NCBI GenBank assembly: GCA_903870995.1
Contig: CAIQFD010000043.1
Coordinates: 1-64,000 of the forward strand
Origin: an uncultured Methylophilaceae bacterium
GTDB taxonomy: Bacteria; Pseudomonadota; Gammaproteobacteria; Burkholderiales; Methylophilaceae
DNA length: 64,000 bases
Reading direction: 5' to 3'
Both the position numbers and the translations under genes were made by a program. This document shows positions 8,858 to 18,712 of this stretch, in pieces. The notes under the pieces were generated by a model. That model worked only from the letters and a program-made list of their open reading frames with translations. It did not search any database and had not been told where the DNA came from. The number at the start of each line of letters is the position of its first letter. The stretch's first letter is position 1.

Positions 8858-10780
8858 ATGCGCTTGCGTTTCGAGGTTAAAAATCACTCCTTAGAGCAAT
8901 ACCGCTTCACTGCGAGGCTGACTGTTGCGATAGGACTTGTTGCGTTTTGTTTTGTTTTTTTACTCGGTCGCTTTCTCTATTTACAGGTTCTCAAATACGA
9001 CTATTTCCAAACGCTGGCTGAAAATAATCGTGTGTCTTTAGTGCCTATTGTGCCTAATCGGGGTCTTATTCTTGATAGAAATGGTGTCACTTTAGCGCAT
9101 AACTTTTTTGTCTATACCTTAGAAATTACGCCTTCAAAAACAGACAATGTTGAAGACACAATTGATAAGATTAGCCAGTTTATTGAAGTGAGCGCGGAAG
9201 ACCGTAAGCGTTTCAAAAAGCTACGCGCACAAGGACACAGTTTTGAAAGCGTGCCGATAAGAACACACTTAACAGAAACTGAAGCGGCTAAATTTTCAGT
9301 AAATCGCTACCAATTCCCAGGAGTGGAAATTCGCTCTCGTCTCTTTAGACATTATCCTTTGGGCAATTTGGGTGTGCACATGATTGGCTATATTGGGCGT
9401 ATTAATGAAGCCGATGTAAAGGCTTTAGAGACGTCGGAAGATATTTCCAATTACAAAGGTTCGGACCATATTGGCAAGGGTGGTATCGAGCAATATTACG
9501 AGCGGCAACTGCATGGTACAACAGGCTTTCAGCAAGTTGAAATCGATGCGGATGGTCAGGCTGTAAGGGTGCTGTCGAGTACGCCTCCTGTGCCTGGCGA
9601 TAATTTGGTGTTGTCGATTGATTCTAAGATGCAGGAGATTGCAGAAACCGCCTTTGGTAATCACAGGGGAGCTTTGGTGGCAATCAACCCGAAAAACGGT
9701 GAGGTTTTGTCGTATGTCAGTATGCCGACTTTTGATCCAAATCTGTTTGTGGATGGGATTGATGCGGACACTTGGAAAACCCTGAATGAGTCTTTAGACC
9801 GGCCATTGATTAACCGCCCAATACGCGGTATTTATCCACCGGGATCCACATTTAAACCTTTTGTTGCGATGGCCGGATTGCAAGAAGGTAAACGTTCACC
9901 ACCCTTTAGTATTGGTGACCCAGGATTTTATACCTTGGCGGGCAGTTCCCATCAGTACCGGGATTGGAAGCCCGGCGGACATGGTCAAGTCGATATACAA
10001 AAAGCCATTACTGTTTCTTGCGATACTTTTTTCTATGGTTTAGCTTTGGAGCTAGGTATTGATAAATTGACCGGATTTGTCAGCCATTTTGGCTTTGGTA
10101 AAAAAACAGGGGTAGATTTGACGGGTGAGATTGGTGGTTTATTGCCAACCCCTGATTGGAAATGGCGTCGCTGGAAACAAAGGTGGTTCCCCGGTGAAAC
10201 AGTCATTGTTGGCATTGGGCAAGGTTACACTTTAGTGACGCCGATGCAGCTCGCGCAAGCAACGGCGGCGTTGGCTAATAATGGCGTGGCGATGAGACCT
10301 CATTTAGTGAGCGCCATTCAAAAACATAACGGTGCAGAAACACATATGATGCCTATCAATAAGCTGGATGAAGTTGCTCTAGATCCTAGCAATATAGAGC
10401 TTGTGAGAGCGGGCATGGTGGCAGTAACGCAACCTGGTGGTACAGCTGCGAGTGTTGGCGCTGGCAGTAGTTACGCTATTGCGGCTAAAACGGGAACAGC
10501 GCAGGTGGTGGGGATTAAGCAAGGCGCTAAATATAATGCGGGAGGCATGGATGAGCGGCATCGTGACCATGCTTTATTTATTGCTTACGCCCCTGCTGAG
10601 GATCCTAAAATTGCGTTGGCAGTAATTGTCGAAAATGGAGGCCATGGTGGCTCAGCGGCTGGTCCGATTGCACGAAAAGTGATGGACTACTACTTGTTAG
10701 GCAAGGTGCCGAATGCGCCAAGTGGTGAAGGCAGTAAAACACCTGAGGCGCCAATTGTTGAGGATGGTCCACATGATTAA
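8858..10780 (+). CDS. mrdA: Penicillin-binding protein 2 (peptidoglycan transpeptidase)
   Basis: PBP2 is the elongation-specific DD-transpeptidase that works with RodA. The 640-residue protein has an N-terminal membrane anchor (about residues 22-45), a PBP dimerisation domain starting NRGLILDRNG, and the transpeptidase domain. The active-site motifs are STFK in PPGSTFKPFVAMAG, SCD in TVSCDTFFYG and KTG in AAKTGTAQVVG. A C-terminal Pro/Glu/Gly-rich tail of about 20 residues is present. Its last 8 bases overlap the rodA start. Confidence 0.97.
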   Translation: MRLRFEVKNHSLEQYRFTARLTVAIGLVAFCFVFLLGRFLYLQVLKYDYFQTLAENNRVSLVPIVPNRGLILDRNGVTLAHNFFVYTLEITPSKTDNVEDTIDKISQFIEVSAEDRKRFKKLRAQGHSFESVPIRTHLTETEAAKFSVNRYQFPGVEIRSRLFRHYPLGNLGVHMIGYIGRINEADVKALETSEDISNYKGSDHIGKGGIEQYYERQLHGTTGFQQVEIDADGQAVRVLSSTPPVPGDNLVLSIDSKMQEIAETAFGNHRGALVAINPKNGEVLSYVSMPTFDPNLFVDGIDADTWKTLNESLDRPLINRPIRGIYPPGSTFKPFVAMAGLQEGKRSPPFSIGDPGFYTLAGSSHQYRDWKPGGHGQVDIQKAITVSCDTFFYGLALELGIDKLTGFVSHFGFGKKTGVDLTGEIGGLLPTPDWKWRRWKQRWFPGETVIVGIGQGYTLVTPMQLAQATAALANNGVAMRPHLVSAIQKHNGAETHMMPINKLDEVALDPSNIELVRAGMVAVTQPGGTAASVGAGSSYAIAAKTGTAQVVGIKQGAKYNAGGMDERHRDHALFIAYAPAEDPKIALAVIVENGGHGGSAAGPIARKVMDYYLLGKVPNAPSGEGSKTPEAPIVEDGPHD

Positions 10781-11870
10781 TGAATTCTTGGAGCGCTTAA
10801 AACAACATATTGATCCATTCTTAATGGGTTGTATTTCATTTGCGTGTATTGTGGGTTTGTTTGTACTTTACAGTGCATCGGGTGGCAGTATTGAGCGTGT
10901 GTTTTCTCAGTTTTTGAATATCACAGCGGCGCTCGTGATTATGGCTTTGGCGGCGCATACATCTCCGCACTATTTAGAGCGCATTGCCTTGCCGTTGTTT
11001 GTCGTGGGCTTGCTGCTTTTGATTGGCGTTGCTTTGTTTGGAGAAATCAGTCACGGGGCAAGGCGCTGGCTTAACTTGGGGGTAGGTAGAATTCAGCCAT
11101 CTGAGTTAATGAAAATTGCTGTGCCGATGATGCTGGCTTGGTATTTCAGTAAACGTGAACAAAGTCTGCGCTGGGGCGATTATGCGATTGCGGCTTTGTT
11201 ATTGGTCGTGCCCGTTGGTTTGATTATGAAACAGCCCGATCTAGGCACGGCTTTAATTGTCACGGCTGCAGGATTTTATGTATTATTTTTAGCAGGCTTA
11301 AGCTGGAAGATATTGGCTGGAGGTGCGTTGTCCATTGCCGTGATGGCGCCTATTTTTTGGTCTTTAATGCACGACTACCAGCGTAAACGAATTGAGATTT
11401 TATTTGATCCTTACCAGGATCCATTGGGTGCGGGATACCACACCATACAAGCAAGCATTGCGTTGGGTTCAGGTGGCTTTGCGGGCAAGGGTTGGATGAA
11501 TGGTACGCAGTCTCAATTGGACTTTTTGCCTGAGCGGACAACAGACTTTATTTTTGCAGTATTTGGAGAGGAGTTTGGTTTCTTGGGGAATGCCTTATTG
11601 TTGGTATTGTTTTTGTTACTCATCGGCCGGGGTTTGGTGATTGCATCGCAAGCACAAAATACCTTCACGCGTTTATTGGCCGGCAGTATTACACTGACAT
11701 TTTTTACCTATGTTTTTGTTAACATGGGGATGGTAAGTGGTATTTTGCCTGTGGTGGGTGTGCCGCTGCCTTTTGTGAGTTATGGCGGTACTTCTTTAGT
11801 CACTATATTATTGGGCTTTGGTATTCTGATGAGTATTCACACCCATAAAACATTGATGTCGACATCATGA
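10773..11870 (+). CDS. rodA: Peptidoglycan glycosyltransferase RodA
   Basis: RodA is the SEDS-family polymerase that extends glycan strands with lipid II and pairs with PBP2. The chosen ATG (MINEFLERLKQHIDPFLMG) overlaps the mrdA stop; the longer frame would begin deep inside mrdA. About ten membrane helices are present. Family marks are GARRWLNLGVGRIQPSELMKIA, the catalytic Asp in KQPDLGTALI, and the C-terminal VGVPLPFVSYGGTSLVT. Length is 365 aa. Confidence 0.96.
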   Translation: MINEFLERLKQHIDPFLMGCISFACIVGLFVLYSASGGSIERVFSQFLNITAALVIMALAAHTSPHYLERIALPLFVVGLLLLIGVALFGEISHGARRWLNLGVGRIQPSELMKIAVPMMLAWYFSKREQSLRWGDYAIAALLLVVPVGLIMKQPDLGTALIVTAAGFYVLFLAGLSWKILAGGALSIAVMAPIFWSLMHDYQRKRIEILFDPYQDPLGAGYHTIQASIALGSGGFAGKGWMNGTQSQLDFLPERTTDFIFAVFGEEFGFLGNALLLVLFLLLIGRGLVIASQAQNTFTRLLAGSITLTFFTYVFVNMGMVSGILPVVGVPLPFVSYGGTSLVTILLGFGILMSIHTHKTLMSTS

Positions 11871-12853
11871 AATCTACATACATTCTTATTCCAGCGCTAC
11901 TTAGTTTATTGCTCGTAGCTTGTGGTGGTAGCCCAGAGGTGAGACCAGGAGCCAGTGAGCCTGCTCGATCAACAGAGTTAGCCAAACCTAAAAAATCTGG
12001 CGGCTATTATTTAGATGATGGTCCAGGCGATAATCCTCCTACGAATATTGATGCGATTCCTGATGCTGTGCCACGCATTGAGCCATTATTGGCAAGAGCG
12101 AATAAGCCATATATCGCACTGGGTAATAATTACACACCAATGACTGAGTTTCAGCCATATAAAAAACGCGGGATTGCTTCTTGGTACGGTAAGCGATACC
12201 ACGGGCAAAAAACCTCAGCGGGCGAGGTGTACGATATGTATGGCATGACGGGTGCACATACCATATTGCCTATTCCTAGTTACGTTCGCGTGACTAATCC
12301 AGACAATCAAAAGTCGGTGATTGTTCGCATTAATGACCGAGGTCCATTCCATAGTGATCGATTGATTGATTTATCTTATGCCGCATCCTATAAGCTGGGT
12401 TTGGCGGGTAAGGGCAGTGGCATGGTCGAAGTGGAAGCCATTGACGCGAAAAAATATGTGCAAAATAAGTCACCAGTGACGGCAGAAAAAGTGGCTAGTC
12501 CAGCGGAGTCTTCATCTGTGATTGTGGAGCCGTTAAAGTCCGCACAGGTGCCAAAGCCAACGACAATTGAAAACAGCCCTACTCAGTCAGCCTCAGAAAA
12601 ATTAAATGCACCGCCAGCTTCTGGCGTGTTTGTTCAAGTGGGCGCTTTTAAGTCGGCAGATAATGCAGGTTTGTTATCCAAAAAAATAACGACGCAAAAC
12701 TTAGTTGAAAATACACCTGTTAATAGCTGGTACAATCAGGGCGTATACCGCGTCCGTATTGGGCCTTACGCCAACCGCGCAGAAGCAGAAATTGCTGCGA
12801 CGAAAGTCAAAAATGCGCTGGGTGTGAATACTTACCTCATTGATCAACCTTAA
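11867..12853 (+). CDS. rlpA: Septal-ring lytic transglycosylase-type lipoprotein RlpA
   Basis: RlpA proteins are outer-membrane lipoproteins that cleave or bind denuded peptidoglycan. The start overlaps rodA (ATGA). A lipoprotein signal with lipobox LLVAC puts the acylated Cys at residue 19. The double-psi beta-barrel domain (~100-195) contains GIASWYGKRYHGQKTSAGE and VIVRINDRGPFHSDRLIDLS, including the Asp/Arg expected at the active site. After a Pro/Ser/Lys-rich linker comes a SPOR domain from about residue 252 (GVFVQVGAFKSADNAGLLSKK), which binds septal glycan. Confidence 0.95.
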   Translation: MKSTYILIPALLSLLLVACGGSPEVRPGASEPARSTELAKPKKSGGYYLDDGPGDNPPTNIDAIPDAVPRIEPLLARANKPYIALGNNYTPMTEFQPYKKRGIASWYGKRYHGQKTSAGEVYDMYGMTGAHTILPIPSYVRVTNPDNQKSVIVRINDRGPFHSDRLIDLSYAASYKLGLAGKGSGMVEVEAIDAKKYVQNKSPVTAEKVASPAESSSVIVEPLKSAQVPKPTTIENSPTQSASEKLNAPPASGVFVQVGAFKSADNAGLLSKKITTQNLVENTPVNSWYNQGVYRVRIGPYANRAEAEIAATKVKNALGVNTYLIDQP

Positions 12854-12869
12854 CTTTAGTAAAGCGCCT

Positions 12870-14006
12870 ATGTCTTATTTCATTTCATTTTTTGTATTCA
12901 TGTTGAGTTTTTTTATTGGTGCTGCACAGGCTGAAGTTGCGCCACCACCGCCAGAATTGGCAGTGAAAGCTTATTTGCTTAAAGACTTTAACAGTAACCG
13001 CGTGCTCGCCGAACAACAAAGCCAAAATCGCGTTGAGCCTGCTTCCCTTACTAAGTTAATGACCGCTTATTTGTCATTCAAAGCGCTTAAAAATGGTCAT
13101 TTGCAGTTAGATCAAACCCTGCCAATTTCTGAAAAAGCATGGCGTGTTGAAGGCTCAAAAATGTTTATTGATACAACCATGAGCGTAACGGTTGATGAGC
13201 TTCTGCATGGCATGATTATTCAATCTGGCAATGATGCTTCTATTGCGTTGGCTGAAGGCATTGCTGTCACTGAAGATGCTTTTGCCACACAAATGAATAA
13301 AGAGGCAGCACGCTTAGGCATGAAAAATACGCACTTTGTGAATGCGACAGGTCTTCCTGACGCGCAACATTACACAACAGCTTACGATCTTTCATTGCTT
13401 GCGACAGCGTTGATTCAGGATTTCCCTGATCAATACAAGCGTTTGTATTCAGTGAAAGAATACACCTATAACAAAATCACTCAGCCAAACCGCAATCGCT
13501 TATTGTGGCTGGATCCGAATGTGGATGGTATGAAAACAGGCCATACTGAGTCAGCAGGTTTTTGTTTGATTTCATCTGCAAAGCGTGGCGAACACCGCTT
13601 AATTTCTGTTGTACTTGGCGCTGCTGATGACAATGCGCGTGCGACCGAAAGTCAGAAGCTCTTGAATTATGGCTACCAATTCTTCGACTCACATTTGGTT
13701 TACAAAACGGGTCAGGCGATTACTACGCAAAAAGTATGGAAGGGCAGTGATAGCAAGTTGGTTGCAACGACGTTTCACGACCTTTATGTGACGCTACCAA
13801 AAGGTGAATACGCTCGCGCTAAAGCGAAAGTCATTAGCAAGCAGCCGTTGATTGCTCCAATTGCAAAAGGCCAAGAAATTGGCACGATTCAATTTGTCAT
13901 CGATGGAAAAGTTGTGGATGAACAGAAACTAGTGGCCGCAAAAGAAGTCAAAGTCGCAGGTATATTCGGCAGGCTTTGGGATAGCTTCATGTTACTTTTT
14001 GCTTAA
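12870..14006 (+). CDS. dacA: D-alanyl-D-alanine carboxypeptidase (PBP5/6 type)
   Basis: DacA trims the terminal D-Ala of peptidoglycan stem peptides in the periplasm. The ATG at 12870 gives a clean signal peptide (MSYFISFFVFMLSFFIGAAQA). The longer frame starts with TTG inside rlpA and is less likely. The motifs are SxxK in PASLTKLMTAY, SGN in IIQSGNDASIA and KTG in DGMKTGHTESAG. A C-terminal PBP5-type beta domain ends in an amphipathic helix (IFGRLWDSFMLLFA) that should anchor the protein on the membrane. Length is 378 aa. Confidence 0.95.
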   Translation: MSYFISFFVFMLSFFIGAAQAEVAPPPPELAVKAYLLKDFNSNRVLAEQQSQNRVEPASLTKLMTAYLSFKALKNGHLQLDQTLPISEKAWRVEGSKMFIDTTMSVTVDELLHGMIIQSGNDASIALAEGIAVTEDAFATQMNKEAARLGMKNTHFVNATGLPDAQHYTTAYDLSLLATALIQDFPDQYKRLYSVKEYTYNKITQPNRNRLLWLDPNVDGMKTGHTESAGFCLISSAKRGEHRLISVVLGAADDNARATESQKLLNYGYQFFDSHLVYKTGQAITTQKVWKGSDSKLVATTFHDLYVTLPKGEYARAKAKVISKQPLIAPIAKGQEIGTIQFVIDGKVVDEQKLVAAKEVKVAGIFGRLWDSFMLLFA

Positions 14007-14026
14007 AGGGGTGGCGAGTCAAAACA

Positions 14027-14347
14027 ATGGTTGATCCGAAAAAAGAAACAAATAAAATTGAAGAGGGCTTGGTGACTGAAACACAAGCTCAAGAAAGCTT
14101 GGTCGAGTTTCCCTGCGATTTTTTAATTAAAGTCATGGGTGAGACTGGCGATGATTTTGCAAACATGATGGTTACTGTCATTCAAACCCATGAGCCAAAC
14201 TTTGATGCTTCAAAAGTGGATATGCGTGCAAGTAGTGGAGGTCGATTTATTAGTCTAACTTGCAGCGTTTATGTCACCTCTAAGCCTCAGCTAGACAACA
14301 TTTACCGTGCGCTTTCAGAGCACCCACTTGTGAAGTACGTGCTTTAA
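14027..14347 (+). CDS. ybeD: YbeD/DUF493 family protein
   Basis: This small ACT-like-fold protein is regularly found between dacA and lipB in proteobacteria, and its biochemical role is not settled. The core is FPCDFLIKVMGETGDDFANMM, followed by SSGGRFISLTCSV and LDNIYRALSEHPLVKYVL. The first ~25 residues are polar and probably flexible. The 106-aa length is a little longer than E. coli YbeD because of this extension. Both flanking genes match the conserved dacA-ybeD-lipB-lipA order. Confidence 0.92.
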   Translation: MVDPKKETNKIEEGLVTETQAQESLVEFPCDFLIKVMGETGDDFANMMVTVIQTHEPNFDASKVDMRASSGGRFISLTCSVYVTSKPQLDNIYRALSEHPLVKYVL

Positions 14348-14366
14348 TCTGAATCGACGTCTCTGA

Positions 14367-15002
14367 GTGAAGTCCCTGAGTCAAATCCCCATCATTCGCA
14401 ACTTAGGGTGCGCCGAGTTTGAATCGACTTGGCGCGCCATGCAAGATTTCACCACCAGTAGAAATGCTGAATCCCCCGATGAAATATGGCTCACAGAGCA
14501 TCCTCCTGTATACACACTAGGTCTTAACCGTAAAGATGTCCGCATGCCATCGCGTAATGACATTCCCGTGGTGAATACCGATAGAGGCGGAAAAATAACT
14601 TATCATGGCCCTGGCCAAACCATTATTTATTTATTGATCGATCTTAAACGCAAGGGTTTGAACGTCCGCCAGTTGGTCAGCGCAATGGAAAACGCTGTTG
14701 TCACCTTACTTGCAGAGGCTAACATTGAGGCTGCTTCTAGAGCTGATGCACCAGGCGTTTATGTAGAAGATAAAAAAATAGCCTCAGTCGGTTTGCGTCT
14801 AAAAAAAGAATGTTGCTATCACGGTATATCACTCAACGTTGAGATGGATTTGTCGCCATTTAACGCCATTGATCCATGTGGTTATCGTGGGCTGGAGGTG
14901 ACGCAATTAAAAGATTTAGGTGTGCATTTAACGCAAGCAGAGGCGGCCGCAAAACTGCTAAAATACCTGACTAAAGAATTAGGCTATTCAATTTCAATAT
15001 GA
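14367..15002 (+). CDS. lipB: Octanoyl-[ACP]:protein N-octanoyltransferase
   Basis: LipB moves octanoyl groups from acyl carrier protein to lipoyl domains, the first step of lipoate synthesis. The 211-residue protein contains [21 protein letters not shown], a catalytic Lys in [20 protein letters not shown], and the Cys in [15 protein letters not shown]. The start is GTG, with only a weak Shine-Dalgarno sequence; no in-frame ATG lies nearby. The stop overlaps the lipA start (ATGA). Confidence 0.95.
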   Translation: MKSLSQIPIIRNLGCAEFESTWRAMQDFTTSRNAESPDEIWLTEHPPVYTLGLNRKDVRMPSRNDIPVVNTDRGGKITYHGPGQTIIYLLIDLKRKGLNVRQLVSAMENAVVTLLAEANIEAASRADAPGVYVEDKKIASVGLRLKKECCYHGISLNVEMDLSPFNAIDPCGYRGLEVTQLKDLGVHLTQAEAAAKLLKYLTKELGYSISI

Positions 15003-15976
15003 CCGAACAAGCGAACAAATCAGCTGAATTAAAGCGCCCAAGTAAAATTGCTGGCGTCAAAGAAACTAGCGAACAAAAAACCGCACGCATCCCCATTAAA
15101 ATTGTGCCGCAAGCTCCTATGCGTAAGCCTGAATGGATAAGGATGAAGGTGCCAGATAGCGCGCGCTTTCAAGAGATTAAACAGGTCTTACGCGAAAATA
15201 AGCTACACACGGTTTGTGAAGAGGCCTCATGCCCAAACATTGGCGAATGCTTTAGTGGCGGGACAGCGACCTTTATGATTTTGGGGGATATTTGCACACG
15301 TCGTTGCCCATTTTGTGACGTTTCGCATGGCAAACCACTACCGCCAGACGTGAATGAGCCAAGTAATTTGGCTCGTACCATCGCCCAAATGCATTTGCGT
15401 TATGTGGTGATTACCAGTGTTGATAGAGATGATTTGATGGATGGAGGCGCTCAGCATTTTGTTGACTGTATTCAAGCAGCGCGTGCCGAATCCCCCAATA
15501 TTAAAATCGAAGTATTAGTGCCAGACTTTCGTGGACGATTAGAAACAGCAGTTGAGATTCTCAAAATTGCACCGCCAGATGTCATGAACCACAATTTAGA
15601 AACTGTACCGCGACTATATAAACAAGCGCGTCCAGGGGCTGATTACCAAAACTCACTCAATCTGCTTAAAGTATTTGGCGAGTTACATCCCAATGTGCCG
15701 ACTAAATCAGGCCTCATGTTGGGCTTAGGTGAAACGGATGAAGAGATTTTGGAAGTGATGAGAGATTTGCGTCAGCACGGCGTGACCATGCTGACACTTG
15801 GTCAGTACTTGCAACCTAGTCAGCATCATTTGCCAGTGGTGCGGTTTGTGACCCCTGAGCGCTTTGCGGAGTTTGAGCAACAAGCGCTTGCGATGGGCTT
15901 TACTCAGGCAGCATGTGGGCCGATGGTGAGAAGCTCATACCACGCAGATACGCAAGCACATGCGGCTGGTGTTTAA
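14999..15976 (+). CDS. lipA: Lipoyl synthase
   Basis: LipA is a radical-SAM enzyme that inserts two sulfurs into protein-bound octanoyl groups. The auxiliary cluster Cys set is in [12 protein letters not shown] (CX4CX5C) and the radical-SAM cluster in CTRRCPFC (CX3CX2C). The C-terminal RSSYHADTQ supplies the conserved Ser that ligates the auxiliary cluster. Length is 325 aa, with a polar N-terminal extension of about 45 residues. It is translationally coupled to lipB by a 4-nt overlap. Confidence 0.97.
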   Translation: MTEQANKSAELKRPSKIAGVKETSEQKTARIPIKIVPQAPMRKPEWIRMKVPDSARFQEIKQVLRENKLHTVCEEASCPNIGECFSGGTATFMILGDICTRRCPFCDVSHGKPLPPDVNEPSNLARTIAQMHLRYVVITSVDRDDLMDGGAQHFVDCIQAARAESPNIKIEVLVPDFRGRLETAVEILKIAPPDVMNHNLETVPRLYKQARPGADYQNSLNLLKVFGELHPNVPTKSGLMLGLGETDEEILEVMRDLRQHGVTMLTLGQYLQPSQHHLPVVRFVTPERFAEFEQQALAMGFTQAACGPMVRSSYHADTQAHAAGV

Positions 15977-15991
15977 TTTAAGGAGCTTGTG

Positions 15992-16999
15992 ATGACTAAA
16001 CTACGTTGGGGAATTTTAGGTGCGGCGCGTGTTAACGAGCGCTTATTGCCGGCCATTGTTGAAGCCAAAAACGCTGATTTGGTGGCGATTGCCAGTCGTC
16101 GAAAGGGAGCAGCAGCAGAAACTTTGGCAAAATATGCACCGCAAGTGCAAGGCGTTAAGACCTATGATGCACTTGAAGACCTGTTGAGCGACGACAGTGT
16201 GCAAGCTGTTTACATTCCGCTAGCCAATCACGAGCATGCCGAATGGGCGCTGAAAGCAATTAATGCAGGTAAGCATGTGCTTATTGAAAAGCCAATGGCG
16301 ATTGAAGTGGCTGATATTGATGCGCTTGAAGCCGCTGCATTGCATAAAAAAGTGAAGGTGATGGAGGGTTTTATGTATCGCTTTCATCCTCAACACCAGC
16401 GCGTAAAAGACATCGTGCAGTCTGGTTTGATCGGTGATGTGATGTTTGCCAAGGCCAGTTATTCGTTCATGATGCGCGAGGCGCGCATGTATCGTTTAGC
16501 AAATGATACGGATAACGGTGGCGGTGCAATGTGGGACATTGGCCCATACGCCATTCATACCTTGCGTCATTGTTTTGAAACGGCGCCTGTTAGTGTGACC
16601 GCCATGGCGAAATACGCCAAGACTGGCGCAGATATTTCTACGAGTGGTGTGATTGATTTTGGTGACGGCAAGCGTGGTCACTTTGATACGAGCTTTGAAT
16701 GCAGTCGACAATCTGAATATACCATTGTGGGCACTAAAGGTAGTGTGAAGTGCCACACCGTTTGGCAATTGCCTGGCACGAATGACGTGCCTGTGATTAG
16801 CTGGTCGAGTGATAGTGGCCATCAGGGTGAAGTTATTTACCCGGTCTCCAATCATTTTGTATTAGAAATTGAACACTTTTCGGATTGCGTATTGAACGAC
16901 AAACCAACGCTGCTTATTTTCGCGGATGCGAAAATGAACTGCAAAACAATTGTTGCGACGCTTGAATCTGCGGCAACAGGAAAAGCCGTGAAAATCTAA
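15992..16999 (+). CDS. Gfo/Idh/MocA-family oxidoreductase
   Basis: This is an NAD(P)-dependent dehydrogenase of unknown substrate, usually a sugar or sugar-like compound in this family. The Rossmann nucleotide motif is RWGILGAARVNERLLPAI (residues 4-21), with Ala where GxGxxG would have its last Gly. The conserved EKP is in HVLIEKPMAIEV (~residue 95), and the C-terminal domain carries GGGAMWDIGPYAIHTLRH. The ATG at 15992 follows AGGAG by 6 nt and is preferred over the GTG one codon earlier. It lies 15 nt after lipA and overlaps the next gene by one base. Confidence 0.9.
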   Translation: MTKLRWGILGAARVNERLLPAIVEAKNADLVAIASRRKGAAAETLAKYAPQVQGVKTYDALEDLLSDDSVQAVYIPLANHEHAEWALKAINAGKHVLIEKPMAIEVADIDALEAAALHKKVKVMEGFMYRFHPQHQRVKDIVQSGLIGDVMFAKASYSFMMREARMYRLANDTDNGGGAMWDIGPYAIHTLRHCFETAPVSVTAMAKYAKTGADISTSGVIDFGDGKRGHFDTSFECSRQSEYTIVGTKGSVKCHTVWQLPGTNDVPVISWSSDSGHQGEVIYPVSNHFVLEIEHFSDCVLNDKPTLLIFADAKMNCKTIVATLESAATGKAVKI

Positions 17000-17412
17000 T
17001 GGGCAATACTTGTGTGTTTTGTAATTCAGTGGGCGGTGAGCTGCTTTGGCAGAATGATTTGTGCCGCATCGTGTTGGTGGATGACCTCAATTATGTGGGG
17101 TTTTGCCGCGTAATTTTGAATAAGCACATTAAAGAAATGACGGATTTGAGCGAGGCAGAACGTATCAACGTGATGCAAATTACATTCGTGGTAGAGCAAG
17201 TTTTACGTGATGTTTTACAGCCCACAAAAATCAATCTCGCCAGCCTAGGCAATAAAACGCCACATATCCATTGGCATGTCATTCCGAGATTTGAAAACGA
17301 TGTACATTTCCCCGAAACGGTTTGGAGTGCAGAAGTGCGCCGAGCTGAAAAACCTAATATTCAAGATTTGGCGCTGACGCTTAAAGCTAAACTGGCGGAC
17401 GCCTTGCGTTAA
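16999..17412 (+). CDS. HIT-family protein (nucleotide hydrolase or transferase)
   Basis: Histidine-triad proteins act on nucleoside phosphoramidates and dinucleotides. The 137-residue protein has the triad TPHIHWHVIPR (about residues 92-102) and the upstream NLASLGNK loop. The opening TCVFCNS supplies a CxxC-like pair often seen in zinc-binding HIT proteins. Its ATG overlaps the stop of the preceding oxidoreductase (TAATG), so the two are coupled. It converges on the ferredoxin gene with no gap. Confidence 0.92.
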   Translation: MGNTCVFCNSVGGELLWQNDLCRIVLVDDLNYVGFCRVILNKHIKEMTDLSEAERINVMQITFVVEQVLRDVLQPTKINLASLGNKTPHIHWHVIPRFENDVHFPETVWSAEVRRAEKPNIQDLALTLKAKLADALR

Positions 17413-17727
17413 TTAAGTCACTTGTAGACGCTCGACCAATTTACCTTGTTGTAAATGTTCGCTAATAATCTCGTTGATATCCTCTAAATCAACAAATGTG
17501 TACCAAGTCGCTTCAGGGTAAATCACCATCAACGGGCCTTCACCGCATCTGTCCAAACAACCCGCACGGTTGACTCTAGTTTTCCCTTTGCCATTCAAGT
17601 TTAGCTTTTTAACTTGCGCTTTCATGTGATCAAAAGCAGCTTCTGCACCGTGGTCTGTGCAGCAATTAGATCCATCTTCACGTTTGTTTAAACAAAAAAA
17701 TACGTGGTGTTGATAATGTGTGTTCAT
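17413..17727 (-). CDS. Thioredoxin-like [2Fe-2S] ferredoxin
   Basis: This is a small electron-transfer protein of the thioredoxin-like ferredoxin group. The first Cys set is in HHVFFCLNKREDGSNCC (residues 8-23), and the second pair is in NRAGCLDRCGEGP (residues 53-65), matching the C-x(n)-C...C-x3-C layout of the family. Length is 104 aa. It is the last gene of the apparent metH-mpl-tonB-ferredoxin run; a 19-nt gap follows the TonB-like gene. The electron partner is not evident. Confidence 0.88.
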   Translation of the reverse strand: MNTHYQHHVFFCLNKREDGSNCCTDHGAEAAFDHMKAQVKKLNLNGKGKTRVNRAGCLDRCGEGPLMVIYPEATWYTFVDLEDINEIISEHLQQGKLVERLQVT

Positions 17728-17745
17728 GGGAGTCCTGACGTGATG

Positions 17746-18705
17746 TTATTCAGAGGCTTTTGTTGCTAAGCTATCTTCTTGGGTGAAAATCCAAGTCCTA
17801 GTAATGTCTAGGATATCGACTTCTTTTCTTAACTCTTCTGCAAAAGCGGCATAAGGTGATCCCATTTCGACAATACGCTTTGCGGCATTATCTAATATTG
17901 GGTAACCAGAGCTACGTCTAATTTCAACTTTCTCAACTTCACCACTGGATTTGATATAAACGGTAAGTTGCAATTGCCCATATATTTTTTGGTCTTTCGC
18001 TGCTTCAGGGTAATTTAAATTGCCGATACGTTCCACTTTTTGGCGCCAAGACTCTACGTACGCAGCAAAGCGATACTCTTGAGCGCGCGCACCGATTGAT
18101 TTACGTTTTGGGCGCTTTTGATACTCGTCCTGTTGTTTGTTGATTTGTGCTTCTAGCCTGGCCATTTCTAAACTCGAGCTCATTAAGTCGGCGCTGTTTG
18201 GTGACTTAATGTTGGTGTCTTGAATGCCTATTTCTGGATTGGCGGCGCGTTTTTTTTGCGTGGGGTTGGTTTCAATTGCGTGACTTGCTTTGATTTGGCT
18301 CATCAACGTTTGCGCTTCTCTATCAAGCTCAGCAAGACGTTCTTTTTTTCGTGTTGATTCGGCTTCGGCTTTGGCTAGGCTTTTTTCAAGCGTACTAGAT
18401 TGATGATGTGCTTCTGTTTCTGAGGATTTGTTTTTTTGCCAAGGCAATGCAGATTTTAATTGTCGATTTTCCGAAGTGTTACCACCGCCATCTAGGTTTG
18501 TTTGTGCTAGGGCATCTGCTTTGTGTGGTTTTTTATGAGACTTGCTATTGACCAATACAACATCCAAAGCTGGCATGCTGTTTTTTAGAAACTGAAGTGC
18601 GGGTGACTCAAACTTAACAAAGCCAATGATGATGAGATGGATAAGTGCAGAACCTAATAAGGCTAGCGTAAAAAAATTGAGCCGTTTGAGCCTTTGAAAC
18701 AACAT
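17746..18705 (-). CDS. TonB-family energy-transducer-like protein
   Basis: The 319-residue protein has a short cytoplasmic start and one membrane helix (FFTLALLGSALIHLIIIGFV, residues ~11-30). A long charged periplasmic segment with coiled-coil character follows (~100-190), then a C-terminal TonB domain (~225-310: WRQKVERIGNLNYPEAAKDQ, GQLQLTVYIKSSGEVEKVEI, SSGYPILDNAAKRIVE). TonB proteins transmit proton-motive energy to outer-membrane receptors. No exbB/exbD is nearby, so the partner system is unknown. The gene is 7 nt after mpl. Confidence 0.85.
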   Translation of the reverse strand: MLFQRLKRLNFFTLALLGSALIHLIIIGFVKFESPALQFLKNSMPALDVVLVNSKSHKKPHKADALAQTNLDGGGNTSENRQLKSALPWQKNKSSETEAHHQSSTLEKSLAKAEAESTRKKERLAELDREAQTLMSQIKASHAIETNPTQKKRAANPEIGIQDTNIKSPNSADLMSSSLEMARLEAQINKQQDEYQKRPKRKSIGARAQEYRFAAYVESWRQKVERIGNLNYPEAAKDQKIYGQLQLTVYIKSSGEVEKVEIRRSSGYPILDNAAKRIVEMGSPYAAFAEELRKEVDILDITRTWIFTQEDSLATKASE

Positions 18706-18712
18706 GCTCGTT